In this document: in pieces, positions 35,402 through 44,853 of the stretch | How the letters are laid out: every line of letters starts with the position of its first letter | How positions within the stretch are numbered: position 1 is the first letter of the stretch | Source: Candidatus Neomarinimicrobiota bacterium | GTDB taxonomy: Bacteria; Fidelibacterota; JAANXI01 | Length of the DNA stretch: 64,000 bases | Direction: 5' to 3' | NCBI GenBank assembly: GCA_021734025.1 | Contig: JAIPJS010000010.1 | Location: forward strand, 62,001-126,000 | The notes under the pieces: model-generated | The model's input: the letters and a program-made list of their open reading frames with translations, nothing else | Databases searched by the model: none | What the model was told of the DNA's origin: nothing | Made by a program: the position numbers and the translations under genes

Positions 35402-36829
35402 CTATTCCAGAGAAATATATACCTGCGAAACCTTTTCTTCTCCCTTGGAAACAACAATCGGGAAGACCTTCCCTTCGCCGTTGACTGAATATTTTTTCCA
35501 TGTTAACTGGGAAGTATCGATAGTATAGTTGCGATCTTCGCCGGTATTGACATCGGAAGGGGGAACATAGCCCTTCAGGTTCACTGTAAAAACATCACTG
35601 GAAGTATTTTCGAAGGCGATTTCCACGATTTTTAATTCATCCCCGCGTTGCAGGTGTAGCGTTTGGTCATGGAGCACCGACCTTCGGTGACCGTTGACCT
35701 CGAAGATATACGACATCAGTTCGTAATTTACCGACTCTACCTGAATATTGACCGTGCCAATGACAGTATTGTCCTTTCGGGCGAGGATAGTGGTCGGCGA
35801 ATGGATGCGAAAGGCTGTCTGAAAGTCGTTCTCGGTTCCAATCCCCTGGATATCGCAGCTGAGTCCGCGGGGGTAGTTGGATTCGATGTGGGTAACCTCA
35901 ATGGCATCACCCGATTTAATGGTGATGGATTTCCCTTCATCCACCATCTGGGGTGGCCCGTTATTGATGGAAACCAGCATATAGACCATTGAGGGCGGTT
36001 CATACAGGATGGCCGGATGCTCTGGTTCGATATTCATCAGCGTCAGGAATTCGTTGATGGCATAGTTGTGATAGCGGATTTTCATCTCCAGGCTGGGGAG
36101 GTTTTTGGAGGACTCGATGCCAAAAGCCGGGATTCCGAAATTCGTTAACGCAAAGCACGTCGCAGAATTCAACTGTTCCGGGAATTCCGTGTCCGGGTTC
36201 AGGGTTTGGGTGTTCATAAAGCGATACTTATGCTCTTCGACGGTAATTTTTCTGTTCATCCGGTCGATCACTTGCTGCGCCATACGTTCGAGGTCAAGTG
36301 TGTCATCCTCAGCCGAGTACTGCGCCACATCCGCAATAATAGACTGCCCAAATCGATGCGGATTGTGCATCTCGTCAATATACTCATGACGATAATATCC
36401 CCAGCCATCGTGCAAGTTTAGAAAGAGATCCGATTCTGCCATCAGGGTTTTGATGATCTCCACAATCTGATCGTCGATATCTTTTGGCTGGTCATCGTCG
36501 AACCGGCGATTCATGTCTCCATTGACGCCGCGATGGTTATGAATAATGGATTTGAAATTTGCCCGTGGAATCACAATGAGATTGCCGCGCTCCAGAACCA
36601 GGTTCGGATACAGATCTGCGGAGAGAAACCCACCGGGCTCGTCTCCCTGGATACCACCGAGAATAAATGCTGTGTTTCCATCAAATCGGCCATAGAGGCG
36701 ATAGACATTCAACTCGTTCGGTGTATTTCTGAAGTACACATTATGTGTTCGGGATGGCCGCTCCACGGGATCGGCGGACAGAACCATCGCCGGGATAAGT
36801 AAAAGGAAAAGTATGGTGTATTTATTCAT
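35402..36829 (-). CDS. M99-family (Csd4/Pgp1-like) metallocarboxypeptidase
   Basis: 475 aa periplasmic enzyme; the signal peptide is about residues 1-18 (ending MVLSA). The catalytic segment GGIQGDEPGG places Gln61 and Glu64 where M14 enzymes have His-x-x-Glu, and LNLHDGW supplies His140. This Gln-Glu-His set is the signature of Helicobacter Csd4 and Campylobacter Pgp1, which trim muropeptide tripeptides to dipeptides and help set helical shape. NGDMNRRF matches the M14 substrate-binding motif. The C-terminal half (about 290-475) is beta-rich. ATG 36829 overlaps the end of the upstream YkuD gene; a start at 36859 would lengthen that overlap and displace the signal peptide. Confidence 0.78.
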   Translation of the reverse strand: MNKYTILFLLLIPAMVLSADPVERPSRTHNVYFRNTPNELNVYRLYGRFDGNTAFILGGIQGDEPGGFLSADLYPNLVLERGNLIVIPRANFKSIIHNHRGVNGDMNRRFDDDQPKDIDDQIVEIIKTLMAESDLFLNLHDGWGYYRHEYIDEMHNPHRFGQSIIADVAQYSAEDDTLDLERMAQQVIDRMNRKITVEEHKYRFMNTQTLNPDTEFPEQLNSATCFALTNFGIPAFGIESSKNLPSLEMKIRYHNYAINEFLTLMNIEPEHPAILYEPPSMVYMLVSINNGPPQMVDEGKSITIKSGDAIEVTHIESNYPRGLSCDIQGIGTENDFQTAFRIHSPTTILARKDNTVIGTVNIQVESVNYELMSYIFEVNGHRRSVLHDQTLHLQRGDELKIVEIAFENTSSDVFTVNLKGYVPPSDVNTGEDRNYTIDTSQLTWKKYSVNGEGKVFPIVVSKGEEKVSQVYISLE

Positions 36830-38081
36830 TTTGCGCAAGAGGTCTCCAGTCTTCGGCAATTATCTTGAGATTGTCAGGATATCCGTAAATCCGTAAGGTC
36901 TTCCGGCCGTAATCGGAGTAGTCTGCGGCGCGGTAATCCTGCTTGAATGAGACCTCCCATTCCATATCACCCGAGGAGCGATAGGTCAAATCTGAAATAT
37001 CGACGGAAATATCGTCCGCTTCGCTGAGTACGGACTGTTTATAATCATACCATCCCTGATAATCATAGTCTTTATTGTGGAATGTGGAATCATACAAAGT
37101 AATGTAACGGTTAAAGTTTCCGGACTCCCATTTCCGTTCCCATTCCCGAACAAAGGCACTGAGAAATGCCTCTTTCCGCAACGTTGGTGCCGTTCTGGTA
37201 TAGTCTTCTCCAATAATTTTCCAATGATGATCATTCGGGATCATCGTGAGTGTTTTAACGCCTTCGCTGTAGAAGTTCGGGCAATAGTATTCCTGGAAAA
37301 ATGAGATTTTGGTTTCCGTTTCGGAGGAAAGTACAACGGCATCTTTAACATTGACTCGTTTCCAGTCATAGGTGCGTTCCAGAGATCGTTTTTTGCGCTT
37401 AAAGCCCTCCAGGTCCAATTCACCGTCCCGGAATATCGGGGAGTAGAATGAAAAATACTGTTCCGTATCTCCGGATTCCCAGGCGTCAGCCCAGGTGTCG
37501 ATCTTGGACTCCCATTCCTTGATTTGCCGCTCGTATCCGCTGCTATCAAGCGGTTGCAGGGAATCTTCGATAACCACCTGGGTTTCCCTGAGCGTGATAT
37601 ACTGCTGCAGTTCGAGAATTTGATCATTCCGGAGTGAGACACATCCCTCAGTCAGAAAGTCCTGGATTTCCTCATCCCGACCATGTATCCAGATACCCCC
37701 ACCGGTGCGACCAAATTTTCTATCAGCGAAATTGGGATAGTTCAGGACGAATGCAAGCGGGCCGTATTTCGGTAACAGATTTTCGCCGGGTAACAGGTCA
37801 ATAACCCGATAAATCCCCTCGGGAGTTTTTAAATCGCCTTCGACCTCCTTATTCCCATTCACCCGGCCAGTAGTGACCCGATACGTTTTGATAATTTCCA
37901 ATGCACCCGGTCGGGGACTCTTAATGAGATGCATTTCCTGATCAGTTTTATCAACAACCAGGATGTAGGAGGTGGAATCGGCAGAGAGATTCATCACGGC
38001 TGGGAAATATGCTGGCTCAGCCTGCAAGGGTATCCACGCCAAAAGTACCAACAAACTCAGTCCAGTGTGCAGTTTATTCAT
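36822..38081 (-). CDS. YkuD-domain L,D-transpeptidase/carboxypeptidase with NTF2-like domains (Csd6/Pgp2-like)
   Basis: 419 aa exported protein; signal peptide about 1-21. The YkuD catalytic domain (about 38-175) contains IHGRD with His133 and GCVSLRND with Cys147, the conserved His/Cys pair. Two repeated NTF2/SnoaL-like domains follow (about 185-300 and 308-419), each opening with an Ala/Phe-x-x-W-E-x-K/R helix and a YDWKRVN- or YDYQGWY-like turn. YkuD plus NTF2 is the layout of Csd6/Pgp2, an L,D-carboxypeptidase that trims tetrapeptides to tripeptides; here the NTF2 unit appears duplicated. The downstream Csd4-like gene overlaps its end, so the two are translationally coupled. Confidence 0.8.
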   Translation of the reverse strand: MNKLHTGLSLLVLLAWIPLQAEPAYFPAVMNLSADSTSYILVVDKTDQEMHLIKSPRPGALEIIKTYRVTTGRVNGNKEVEGDLKTPEGIYRVIDLLPGENLLPKYGPLAFVLNYPNFADRKFGRTGGGIWIHGRDEEIQDFLTEGCVSLRNDQILELQQYITLRETQVVIEDSLQPLDSSGYERQIKEWESKIDTWADAWESGDTEQYFSFYSPIFRDGELDLEGFKRKKRSLERTYDWKRVNVKDAVVLSSETETKISFFQEYYCPNFYSEGVKTLTMIPNDHHWKIIGEDYTRTAPTLRKEAFLSAFVREWERKWESGNFNRYITLYDSTFHNKDYDYQGWYDYKQSVLSEADDISVDISDLTYRSSGDMEWEVSFKQDYRAADYSDYGRKTLRIYGYPDNLKIIAEDWRPLAQNE

Positions 38082-38293
38082 CGCTTTAGAAAATTAACCT
38101 ATTTGTCATTATTGATTTGTCCCAATCAGTCCAAAATTATACAATAGAACCTGTAGGCAGGAAAGGAATAATTGTGCCACAGAAAAACAATCTTCATTTG
38201 AATGCATTCTCCCATTTTTTTCCGATAAAAATGTACATATATTCGTGACGTGTGTTGCAATTAGTCTCATTCGCCGATAACTTTATTGGATTT

Positions 38294-38977
38294 ATGGATA
38301 AAATACAATTTTCCAGCATCATATTTGATTTTGACAACACTCTGACGGGGATCGAAGGGGTAGAATATCTGGCTGAAATCCATGGGGTGGGCGACGAAAT
38401 CCGGGACATGGTTGACAAAACATTAAATACGTATACCGTCAGTCCGGCAATGTATGAGCAGCGTCTCGATCTTATTCAACCAACCCGTGAAGATGTTACT
38501 TCTTTAGCTGGGGAATACAAAAAGCACTTGTTGCCGGGAGTGAAGGAGACCGTTGAATCGTTGGCCAAAATGGGGAAATCCATGTATATCATCAGCGGTG
38601 GTGTCCGGAAGGCCATTGTGCCGGTTGGCGAATATCTGGGTATTCCGGCGGCCAATGTTCACGCTGTCGATGTTTATTTTGACCTGGAAGGCGACTATAT
38701 CGGATTTGACAAAGATTCATCTCTGGTCACATCTGCCGGAAAGCAACAGATGATTAGGACGATTGCCCCGGAAAAACCGGTTGTTTTTATCGGAGATGGG
38801 GCAAATGATATCGCCGTTCAGGATGAGGTGGATCGGTTTATTGGTTTTGGTGGAGCGGAATATCGCCCGCCTATCGAAAAAGCCTGTGAATATTACGTGA
38901 AAGAGGAAAATTTTCAATCTGTATTACAGTATATTTTAACGACGGAAGAGTACAACACAATTGAACAGAACAACTAA
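38294..38977 (+). CDS. serB: HAD phosphatase, phosphoserine phosphatase-like (SerB)
   Basis: 227 aa cytoplasmic HAD-superfamily hydrolase, proposed to release serine from phosphoserine. Motif I is DFDNTLT (Asp12, Asp14), motif II is ISGG near residue 98, and motif III plus IV are Lys (SAGKQQM) and GDGANDIAV. This matches SerB, although the usual Gly or Ser after the second Asp is Asn. ATG 38294 is chosen; a GTG at 38252 would add 14 residues. The following class V aminotransferase and serA make up the rest of the phosphorylated serine pathway, which supports this substrate. Confidence 0.85.
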   Translation: MDKIQFSSIIFDFDNTLTGIEGVEYLAEIHGVGDEIRDMVDKTLNTYTVSPAMYEQRLDLIQPTREDVTSLAGEYKKHLLPGVKETVESLAKMGKSMYIISGGVRKAIVPVGEYLGIPAANVHAVDVYFDLEGDYIGFDKDSSLVTSAGKQQMIRTIAPEKPVVFIGDGANDIAVQDEVDRFIGFGGAEYRPPIEKACEYYVKEENFQSVLQYILTTEEYNTIEQNN

Positions 38978-39014
38978 ACTAATGTTGCATAACTTCAGCC
39001 CAATGAGGTGACCC

Positions 39015-40088
39015 ATGAAAAACGTACCGAGCTTATTTATCCCCGGCCCAGTAAATGTTCGGCCGGAAATTTTTGAAGCGATGTCGCAACCGATGATTGG
39101 ACACCGGGCCCCGGAATTCAGCGATCTGTACCGGGATGTGGTCGAAGGTATCCAGTCTGTGCTGCAAACCGAAAACAGGATTTATCTGAGTACTAGTACT
39201 GCCACAGGACTGATGGAATCGGCGGTGCGAAATACGGTTAAAAAACGGTGTCTCAACCTGGTTTGTGGTGCTTTCAGCTTGCGGTGGCACCAAATCACTG
39301 ATGCGTGCGGTCTTGAATCCGATTCCGTTGGTGTAGACTGGGGGAACGCCGTAAAACCGGACGATGTGAAAATGGCTCTGGATGAAGCTGACTACGACGT
39401 TGTAACAGTAGTGCACAACGAGACGTCCACGGGGGTAATGAATCCGTTAAAATCCATTGTGGAAACCATCAGGGAAAACTCTGATGCTCTGATCCTTGTG
39501 GATGCGGTGAGTTCTATGAGCGGCGTGAATATACCGGTGGAGGACTGGGGAATCGATATCGTGCTTGCCAGCGTGCAGAAAGCGTGGGGACTGCCTCCCG
39601 GTTTCGCAATAATGAGCGTGTCAGATCGGGCGCTGGAGCGATCCAAAAGTCAGCCCAACAAGGGCTACTATTTTGATTTCGAAGTGTTCGAAAAATACCA
39701 TCAGCGAGCACAGACACCCTCGACGGCCTCGATCCCGCACCTGTATGGTCTGCAGAGGCAGCTGGAACTCATCAGCGACGAGGGATTAATGAACCGTTTC
39801 GATCGACACCTTTCGATGGCAAAACGCACCCGGTCGTGGGCTTTGGAGCACGGATTCGAGCTCTTTTCGGAGGATCCGTATCACTCCAATACCCTGACCT
39901 GCATCGAGAATACACTGGATATTGATGTCGCGGGGCTCTCCAGTGAACTGGTCAATCGTGGCTACCGGATTTCCAACGGGTACGGTCAGCTAAAGGGTAA
40001 AACATTCCGGATTGCTCATATGGCCGATACCTCTATGAATGAACTGGACGAGTTGCTGGCCACTATTGATGATATCCTGGAGACGTAA
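39015..40088 (+). CDS. Class V aminotransferase, proposed phosphoserine aminotransferase replacement
   Basis: 357 aa PLP enzyme of the alanine-glyoxylate/serine-pyruvate aminotransferase type. FIPGPVNVRPE at the N-terminus, HNETSTG near 134-140, LVDAVSSM near 161-168 and the PLP lysine in SVQKAWGLPPG (Lys189) are visible. It sits between serB and serA, where SerC would be expected, so it probably converts 3-phosphohydroxypyruvate to phosphoserine. Non-orthologous replacement of SerC by this family is known from archaea and some bacteria. A GAGGTG ribosome-binding site precedes the ATG. Confidence 0.85.
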   Translation: MKNVPSLFIPGPVNVRPEIFEAMSQPMIGHRAPEFSDLYRDVVEGIQSVLQTENRIYLSTSTATGLMESAVRNTVKKRCLNLVCGAFSLRWHQITDACGLESDSVGVDWGNAVKPDDVKMALDEADYDVVTVVHNETSTGVMNPLKSIVETIRENSDALILVDAVSSMSGVNIPVEDWGIDIVLASVQKAWGLPPGFAIMSVSDRALERSKSQPNKGYYFDFEVFEKYHQRAQTPSTASIPHLYGLQRQLELISDEGLMNRFDRHLSMAKRTRSWALEHGFELFSEDPYHSNTLTCIENTLDIDVAGLSSELVNRGYRISNGYGQLKGKTFRIAHMADTSMNELDELLATIDDILET

Positions 40089-40135
40089 TCGGGCATTCAA
40101 TTCAGCAAATCTTAACTTGAAACGGCAGGTGCGTT

Positions 40136-41725
40136 ATGTATAAAGTACTTATATCGGATGCGATTGATGAGCAGGGAATTGATCTCTTAAATGAGACTGG
40201 TGAGATCGAGGTGATTTATAAGCCCCAATCGACCGTAGAGGACTATCTGGATGTGGTTGGGGAAATCCACGGCTGGATTATCCGGAGCGGCACGAAGGTT
40301 GGTAAGGAATTACTGAACCAGGCGGATAATCTCCGCGTCATTGGACGCGCCGGGGTCGGGGTGGATAATGTAGACCTCGAAACGGCAACACTCCGGGGCG
40401 TCATTGTTATGAATACGCCAACCGGGAACACCAATGCGGCCACCGAACAGACCATGGCATTGATGCTCGCTGCCGCCCGGAAGATCTCTCCGGCACACCA
40501 GGCCCTCAGGGAAGGGCGCTGGGATCGTCAGAAATATATCGGCCGGGAACTGCGGGAGAAAACACTGGGTATCATCGGTCTTGGCCGAATCGGGCAGGGC
40601 GTTGCAAAGCGGGCTGCCAGTTTCGAGATGGATCTTCTGGGGTATGACCCGTTCCTCTCGGAGGAGCAGTTTGATGCGCTGGATATCAAGAAGGTGGAAC
40701 TGGAAGAGATTTTTACCCAGGCGGATATCGTCACCGCGCATGTTCCACTCAGTGAGCAGACCCGGAATCTCATCGATACGGAAGAGATCGCAAAGATGAA
40801 GGACGGAGTTATCCTGGTCAATGCGGCGCGTGGTGGGGTGTATAATGAAGATGCCGTAGCCGAGGGCCTTCGCAGCGGGAAAATTGGCGCTATCGGATTC
40901 GATGTGTTTGCCAGCGAACCGCTAGAAAAAGATCACCCCTTCCTGGAGTTTGACAACGCGGTATTGACGCCGCATTTAGGTGCATCAACCCGAGAGGCCA
41001 AAGAGAATGTGGCGCTGGATGTCTGTAAGCAGGTCAGAGATTTTCTGCTGAGTGAAAAGGTGAAAAATGCTGTGAATATCCCGTTTGCCGATTTTAGCAA
41101 AATCAAGCAGATGGAACCGTATATCGATCTGGCGGATCGTCTGGGCTTACTCCAGATTGTCCGGGCAGATGGGGCTCCCAAAGAGGTGGAGATCCGGGCG
41201 AGTGGTGATTTTAGTGATCTGAAACCGATTACCCTCGCGGCACTCAAGGGTTTGCTTGGCCCCATAAGCGGCGATAAGGTTAACCTGATGAACGCAGCGC
41301 TGCTTGCCAAACAGCGGAATATCAAAATCCAGGAATCTTACGAATATGACGATTCCGGATATACGAACCTGATTGAAGTGGTGGTGACTACGGAGAATGG
41401 AACCAAAAAGGTCTCCGGTTCGCTCTTTGGAAAGATGCATCCGCGGATTGTACGCATTGACGAATTTCATATGGATGCCCGGCCAGTGGGCACAGTACTG
41501 ATGATCCGAAACAATGATGTGCCTGGCGTCATCGGGAATGTGGGAAGTTTCCTTGGATCCCGGAATATTAACATTGCCGAGTATCGTCTCGGTCGCCAAG
41601 AGCAGGGCAATACAGCGCTGGCGATGGTAAACCTCGATGGGCCACTTTCCGAGGAAGATCTTGCTTCTCTGGAAGAGGAACCGAATATTCTTGATGTGCA
41701 ACAGGTAACGTTTCCAAAGGAATAG
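40136..41725 (+). CDS. serA: D-3-phosphoglycerate dehydrogenase
   Basis: 529 aa long-form SerA, first enzyme of serine biosynthesis. The Rossmann motif GLGRIGQGVAKRA lies near 146-158, catalytic Arg/Glu/His appear in VNAARGGV, FASEPLEKDHP and LTPHLGAST, an allosteric substrate-binding domain spans about 315-450, and a C-terminal ACT domain (about 455-529) starts VLMIRNNDVPGVIG. The ACT domain implies possible serine feedback. A GCAGG ribosome-binding sequence precedes the ATG. gatB begins 15 bases after the stop, so the serine genes and gatB may share a transcript. Confidence 0.96.
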   Translation: MYKVLISDAIDEQGIDLLNETGEIEVIYKPQSTVEDYLDVVGEIHGWIIRSGTKVGKELLNQADNLRVIGRAGVGVDNVDLETATLRGVIVMNTPTGNTNAATEQTMALMLAAARKISPAHQALREGRWDRQKYIGRELREKTLGIIGLGRIGQGVAKRAASFEMDLLGYDPFLSEEQFDALDIKKVELEEIFTQADIVTAHVPLSEQTRNLIDTEEIAKMKDGVILVNAARGGVYNEDAVAEGLRSGKIGAIGFDVFASEPLEKDHPFLEFDNAVLTPHLGASTREAKENVALDVCKQVRDFLLSEKVKNAVNIPFADFSKIKQMEPYIDLADRLGLLQIVRADGAPKEVEIRASGDFSDLKPITLAALKGLLGPISGDKVNLMNAALLAKQRNIKIQESYEYDDSGYTNLIEVVVTTENGTKKVSGSLFGKMHPRIVRIDEFHMDARPVGTVLMIRNNDVPGVIGNVGSFLGSRNINIAEYRLGRQEQGNTALAMVNLDGPLSEEDLASLEEEPNILDVQQVTFPKE

Positions 41726-41740
41726 GCGACAGATTAATCT

Positions 41741-43177
41741 ATGCAATTTGAACCGGTTATCGGATTAGAAGTCCACGCACAGTTAGCGACCCACACCAAG
41801 CTGTTTTGCAGCTGTCATTATGAATACGGGGCGGCTCCGAATACGCAGACCTGTCCGGTTTGTCTTGGGATGCCGGGCGTACTCCCGGTCCTGAACCGGC
41901 AGGCGGTGGAGTATGCCATCAAAATGGGACTGGCCACGGATTGCACTATCCGGCCGTTTTCCCGGTTCGCGCGGAAAAACTACTTTTACCCCGATTTGCC
42001 CAAGGGATACCAGATTTCTCAATACGACGAGCCGCTCTGTTATGACGGTGGTGTGGATATCGAATATGATGACGGTGAGATTAAACGTATTGGTTTAACG
42101 CGGATTCACCTGGAGGAAGACGCCGGAAAGTCCATCCATACAAAATCCGGCGGGACTCGGGTGGACTTTAACCGATGCGGCGTCCCACTCATCGAGATCG
42201 TGAGCGAGCCGGATATCCGATCGCCGGAGGAAGCCCGGGCTTATCTCAATAAATTGAAACAGATACTCCTGTATCTTGGCGTCTCCGACTGCAATATGGA
42301 AGAGGGCAGCCTGCGGTGCGATGCGAATATCTCTATTCGACCGGTAGGACAAGAGGAGTTCGGCACCAAGACCGAAATGAAGAACATGAACTCTTTCCGC
42401 GGCGTTGAGCGGGCGCTTCAATACGAAATTGAGCGCCAGACCGAAGTTTTGGAATCCGATGGCACGATCACGCAGGATACCCTCCTATGGAACGAAACCG
42501 AAAACCGTGCCGAACGGATGCGCACCAAGGAAGAAGCCGAGGATTATCGGTATTTCCCCGAGCCAGACCTTCTGCCGCTGGAGGTCTCGGAGGAATGGCT
42601 TACCGATATCGAATCCAACATGCCGGAGCTCCCGGGCGAAAAACGGCAGCGGTTTATCGATTCCTACGGACTGCGGGATTATGATGCCGGTGTGCTCACC
42701 GACAACAGGGCCGTTGCTGCCTATTTTGAGGATGTAGCGAAGGAGTCTGGTGAGGCGCAACTGGCGGCCAAGTGGGTGATGGGCGAAGTACTCCGGGTGC
42801 TCAAAGACCAGAGCATTGCGATGGAGGAGCTCTCCCTGGAGCCCCGGCGCTTTGCTGGACTACTGGAGCGTGTCGCAGACAAAACCGTCAATAATACGGT
42901 TGCCAAGCAGATTTTCGATGATATGCTGAACAGCGCCAAAACCGCCGATGAAATCATCGAGGAGCAGGGCCTCAAGCAGGTGTCGGATACCTCAGAGCTG
43001 GAAACCATCGTGGAGGGCGTGATCGAGGCGAATCCGGACGAATACGAAAAATATAAAAACGGCAATCCGCAGCTGATGGGATTTTTCATGGGACAGGTGA
43101 TGCAGGAGACGCAGGGGAAGGCTAATCCCCAAAAGGTGAAGGAGATCCTTGGTGAAAAACTCGGAAAGCCTGAATAG
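41741..43177 (+). CDS. gatB: Aspartyl/glutamyl-tRNA(Asn/Gln) amidotransferase subunit B
   Basis: 478 aa GatB, which phosphorylates mischarged Glu-tRNA(Gln) or Asp-tRNA(Asn) before GatA-supplied ammonia amidates it. N-terminal EPVIGLEVHAQL, the zinc-binding cysteines of CSC and CPVCLGMPG, NYFYPDLPKGYQISQYD and the NSFRGVERALQYEIERQ stretch are hallmarks. The C-terminal YqeY-like tail domain ends with GFFMGQVMQ. gatA and gatC are not in this window, so the GatCAB genes are scattered, which is common. Confidence 0.97.
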   Translation: MQFEPVIGLEVHAQLATHTKLFCSCHYEYGAAPNTQTCPVCLGMPGVLPVLNRQAVEYAIKMGLATDCTIRPFSRFARKNYFYPDLPKGYQISQYDEPLCYDGGVDIEYDDGEIKRIGLTRIHLEEDAGKSIHTKSGGTRVDFNRCGVPLIEIVSEPDIRSPEEARAYLNKLKQILLYLGVSDCNMEEGSLRCDANISIRPVGQEEFGTKTEMKNMNSFRGVERALQYEIERQTEVLESDGTITQDTLLWNETENRAERMRTKEEAEDYRYFPEPDLLPLEVSEEWLTDIESNMPELPGEKRQRFIDSYGLRDYDAGVLTDNRAVAAYFEDVAKESGEAQLAAKWVMGEVLRVLKDQSIAMEELSLEPRRFAGLLERVADKTVNNTVAKQIFDDMLNSAKTADEIIEEQGLKQVSDTSELETIVEGVIEANPDEYEKYKNGNPQLMGFFMGQVMQETQGKANPQKVKEILGEKLGKPE

Positions 43178-43370
43178 GCAGGCTTCAGTCTACTATCACA
43201 CTTTATATTTCTAGTAAAAAATTCATTGTAGTTTGATTCAAAATCACTAATATTTTCTCTGCGAACACTTTGGAAAATCCGGGAAGCGTGGAGGTGATAT
43301 TGTTCGCCGGGTATTGTACCTTGCCTTTAAGAACCGGTAAGTTTTTAAAATTAAATTAATGGAGGTATGT

Positions 43371-43805
43371 ATGGCGAATAAACTGTGGGACGACGTGAGA
43401 AAAAGTCTTCAGGACATCGGTAATGTTGCGGCAGAAAAAGGTAAAGTCTTTTCGAGAGCCGCTGCTGACAAGGCGGAAGAACTGACCAGGACCGGAAAGA
43501 TTAAACTGGATATTCTCCAGGTGAATCGGGATATCGAACGGAATTTTACGGAACTCGGTGGTAAAGTATATCACCTGAAGTCCGAAGATAAGCTTGATAC
43601 GGTGGCTGATGCCCCGGATATCCAGATGCTCTTTGATAAGATTACCGTTTTGGAGGAAAAGAAGTCCGCGCTGGAGGATAAGCTCGCACATGTGGCACCG
43701 GAGGAGGCCGCAGCGACTGAACCGTCCCAAGCGGAGGAACCGGCTACAGAAGCCTCACCCGAACCGGAGGAAGGCGACGATTCGGACAAAGAAACACCCG
43801 CGTAA
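43371..43805 (+). CDS. Small helical coiled-coil protein with acidic tail, function unknown
   Basis: 144 aa without signal peptide. Residues 1-105 are helical with heptad-like spacing (ADKAEELTRTGKIKLDI, then FDKITVLEEKKSALEDKLAHV); the last 40 residues are Glu/Ala/Pro-rich and probably disordered. A GGAGGT ribosome-binding site at 43361-43366 fixes the ATG at 43371 (an in-frame ATG at 43359 precedes that site). It may be a small stress or cell-division-associated helical protein, but no family was recognised. Its 3' end overlaps the proposed start of the capA-like gene in another frame. Confidence 0.65.
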   Translation: MANKLWDDVRKSLQDIGNVAAEKGKVFSRAAADKAEELTRTGKIKLDILQVNRDIERNFTELGGKVYHLKSEDKLDTVADAPDIQMLFDKITVLEEKKSALEDKLAHVAPEEAAATEPSQAEEPATEASPEPEEGDDSDKETPA

Positions 43806-44853
43806 TTTATTTGGGAGTGTAGCGTCCGGGGTCTTACTCCTGGTTTTATGCGGTGTCATAGCGCTACCGATTTCAGCCGGGGAGCCGACGAAAACGCTCC
43901 TTATTGGCGGCGATCTGATGCTCGGCAACTGGGTTACGGACCATTTGGACCGGGACGGTACCGACTATCCGTTCCGCCGGATCGACAGCCTGTTGCAACA
44001 GGCGGATGTTCGCTTTGCAAACCTGGAGGCACCTATCGGTACCGGTGATTCGCTCTCCCGGTACGACAAAACCTATACCTTCACGTTACCATCCTCTTAC
44101 CGGCAGGTGCTGAAGCACAGTCGGCTGGATATCGCCGGACTCGCCAATAATCACATTATGGATTACGGTGTCCGGCTGGCGGATTCTACGGTGTACTATC
44201 TGAAGGAACTGGGCATTCGATCTGTCGGGTACGGGTTGAACCGGAGGGAGGCATCGCAACCAGTTGTTTTACCGGGGAATCCCTCGGTGGCATTCCTGGC
44301 GTATTCAATGACATTTCCCAGGGAGTTCTGGGCGACGGATTCCACCGCGGGCACAGCCTATCCGTTCGAATCGGACTTCATTCCCCGGGTAACGGCTGCC
44401 GATTCACTGGCAGACTTCACCATTGTTTCCTTCCACTGGGGGAGCGAGAACAGCGATAGTACCAAGAAGTACCAACAGGTCTTTGCCCGCCGGGCTATCG
44501 ACGCCGGTGCAGATTTGGTTGTGGGCCACCACCCGCATATCTGGCAGGGAATAGAAAATTATAAAGGCCGGCTCATCGCTTATTCCCTGGGGAACTTTTG
44601 TTTTGGATCGTTTAGTCCAACGGCACTCCGAAGCGGGTTATTGGAAATCGAAATTGGCGAGGATACGGTGCGTGCCGCAAAGATTCATCCATTAAATGTG
44701 AAAAATGTCGATGTCCGATTTCAACCACGACTAATGACTGCCAGGCAGGCGGACAGTTTTTTTACACATTTGCGAACAATATCCTCCCGATTTGACAGCA
44801 CAAGCACCATACAAATTCACCCGGATGGTAATTTGAGTTGGGACAGAGAGTAA
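43690..44853 (+). CDS. CapA/PgsA-family phosphoesterase-like protein
   Basis: Exported metallophosphatase-like protein of the PGA_cap family. The mature domain starts LLIGGDLMLG, followed by FANLEAPI, LANNHIMDYG, VSFHWGSE and VVGHHPHIWQG, giving the Asp, Asn and His ligands expected of the fold. The hydrophobic signal (GVLLLVLCGVIALPISAG) lies at about nt 43827-43883. No ATG, GTG or TTG occurs in frame shortly before it; the nearest is ATG 43690, which gives a very basic 40-residue leader and overlaps the previous gene by 116 bases. A GGAGGA lies 11 bases before that ATG. The start is therefore uncertain (range 43594-43850). The stop overlaps the sigma factor start as TAATG. Confidence 0.75.
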   Translation: MWHRRRPQRLNRPKRRNRLQKPHPNRRKATIRTKKHPRNLFGSVASGVLLLVLCGVIALPISAGEPTKTLLIGGDLMLGNWVTDHLDRDGTDYPFRRIDSLLQQADVRFANLEAPIGTGDSLSRYDKTYTFTLPSSYRQVLKHSRLDIAGLANNHIMDYGVRLADSTVYYLKELGIRSVGYGLNRREASQPVVLPGNPSVAFLAYSMTFPREFWATDSTAGTAYPFESDFIPRVTAADSLADFTIVSFHWGSENSDSTKKYQQVFARRAIDAGADLVVGHHPHIWQGIENYKGRLIAYSLGNFCFGSFSPTALRSGLLEIEIGEDTVRAAKIHPLNVKNVDVRFQPRLMTARQADSFFTHLRTISSRFDSTSTIQIHPDGNLSWDRE

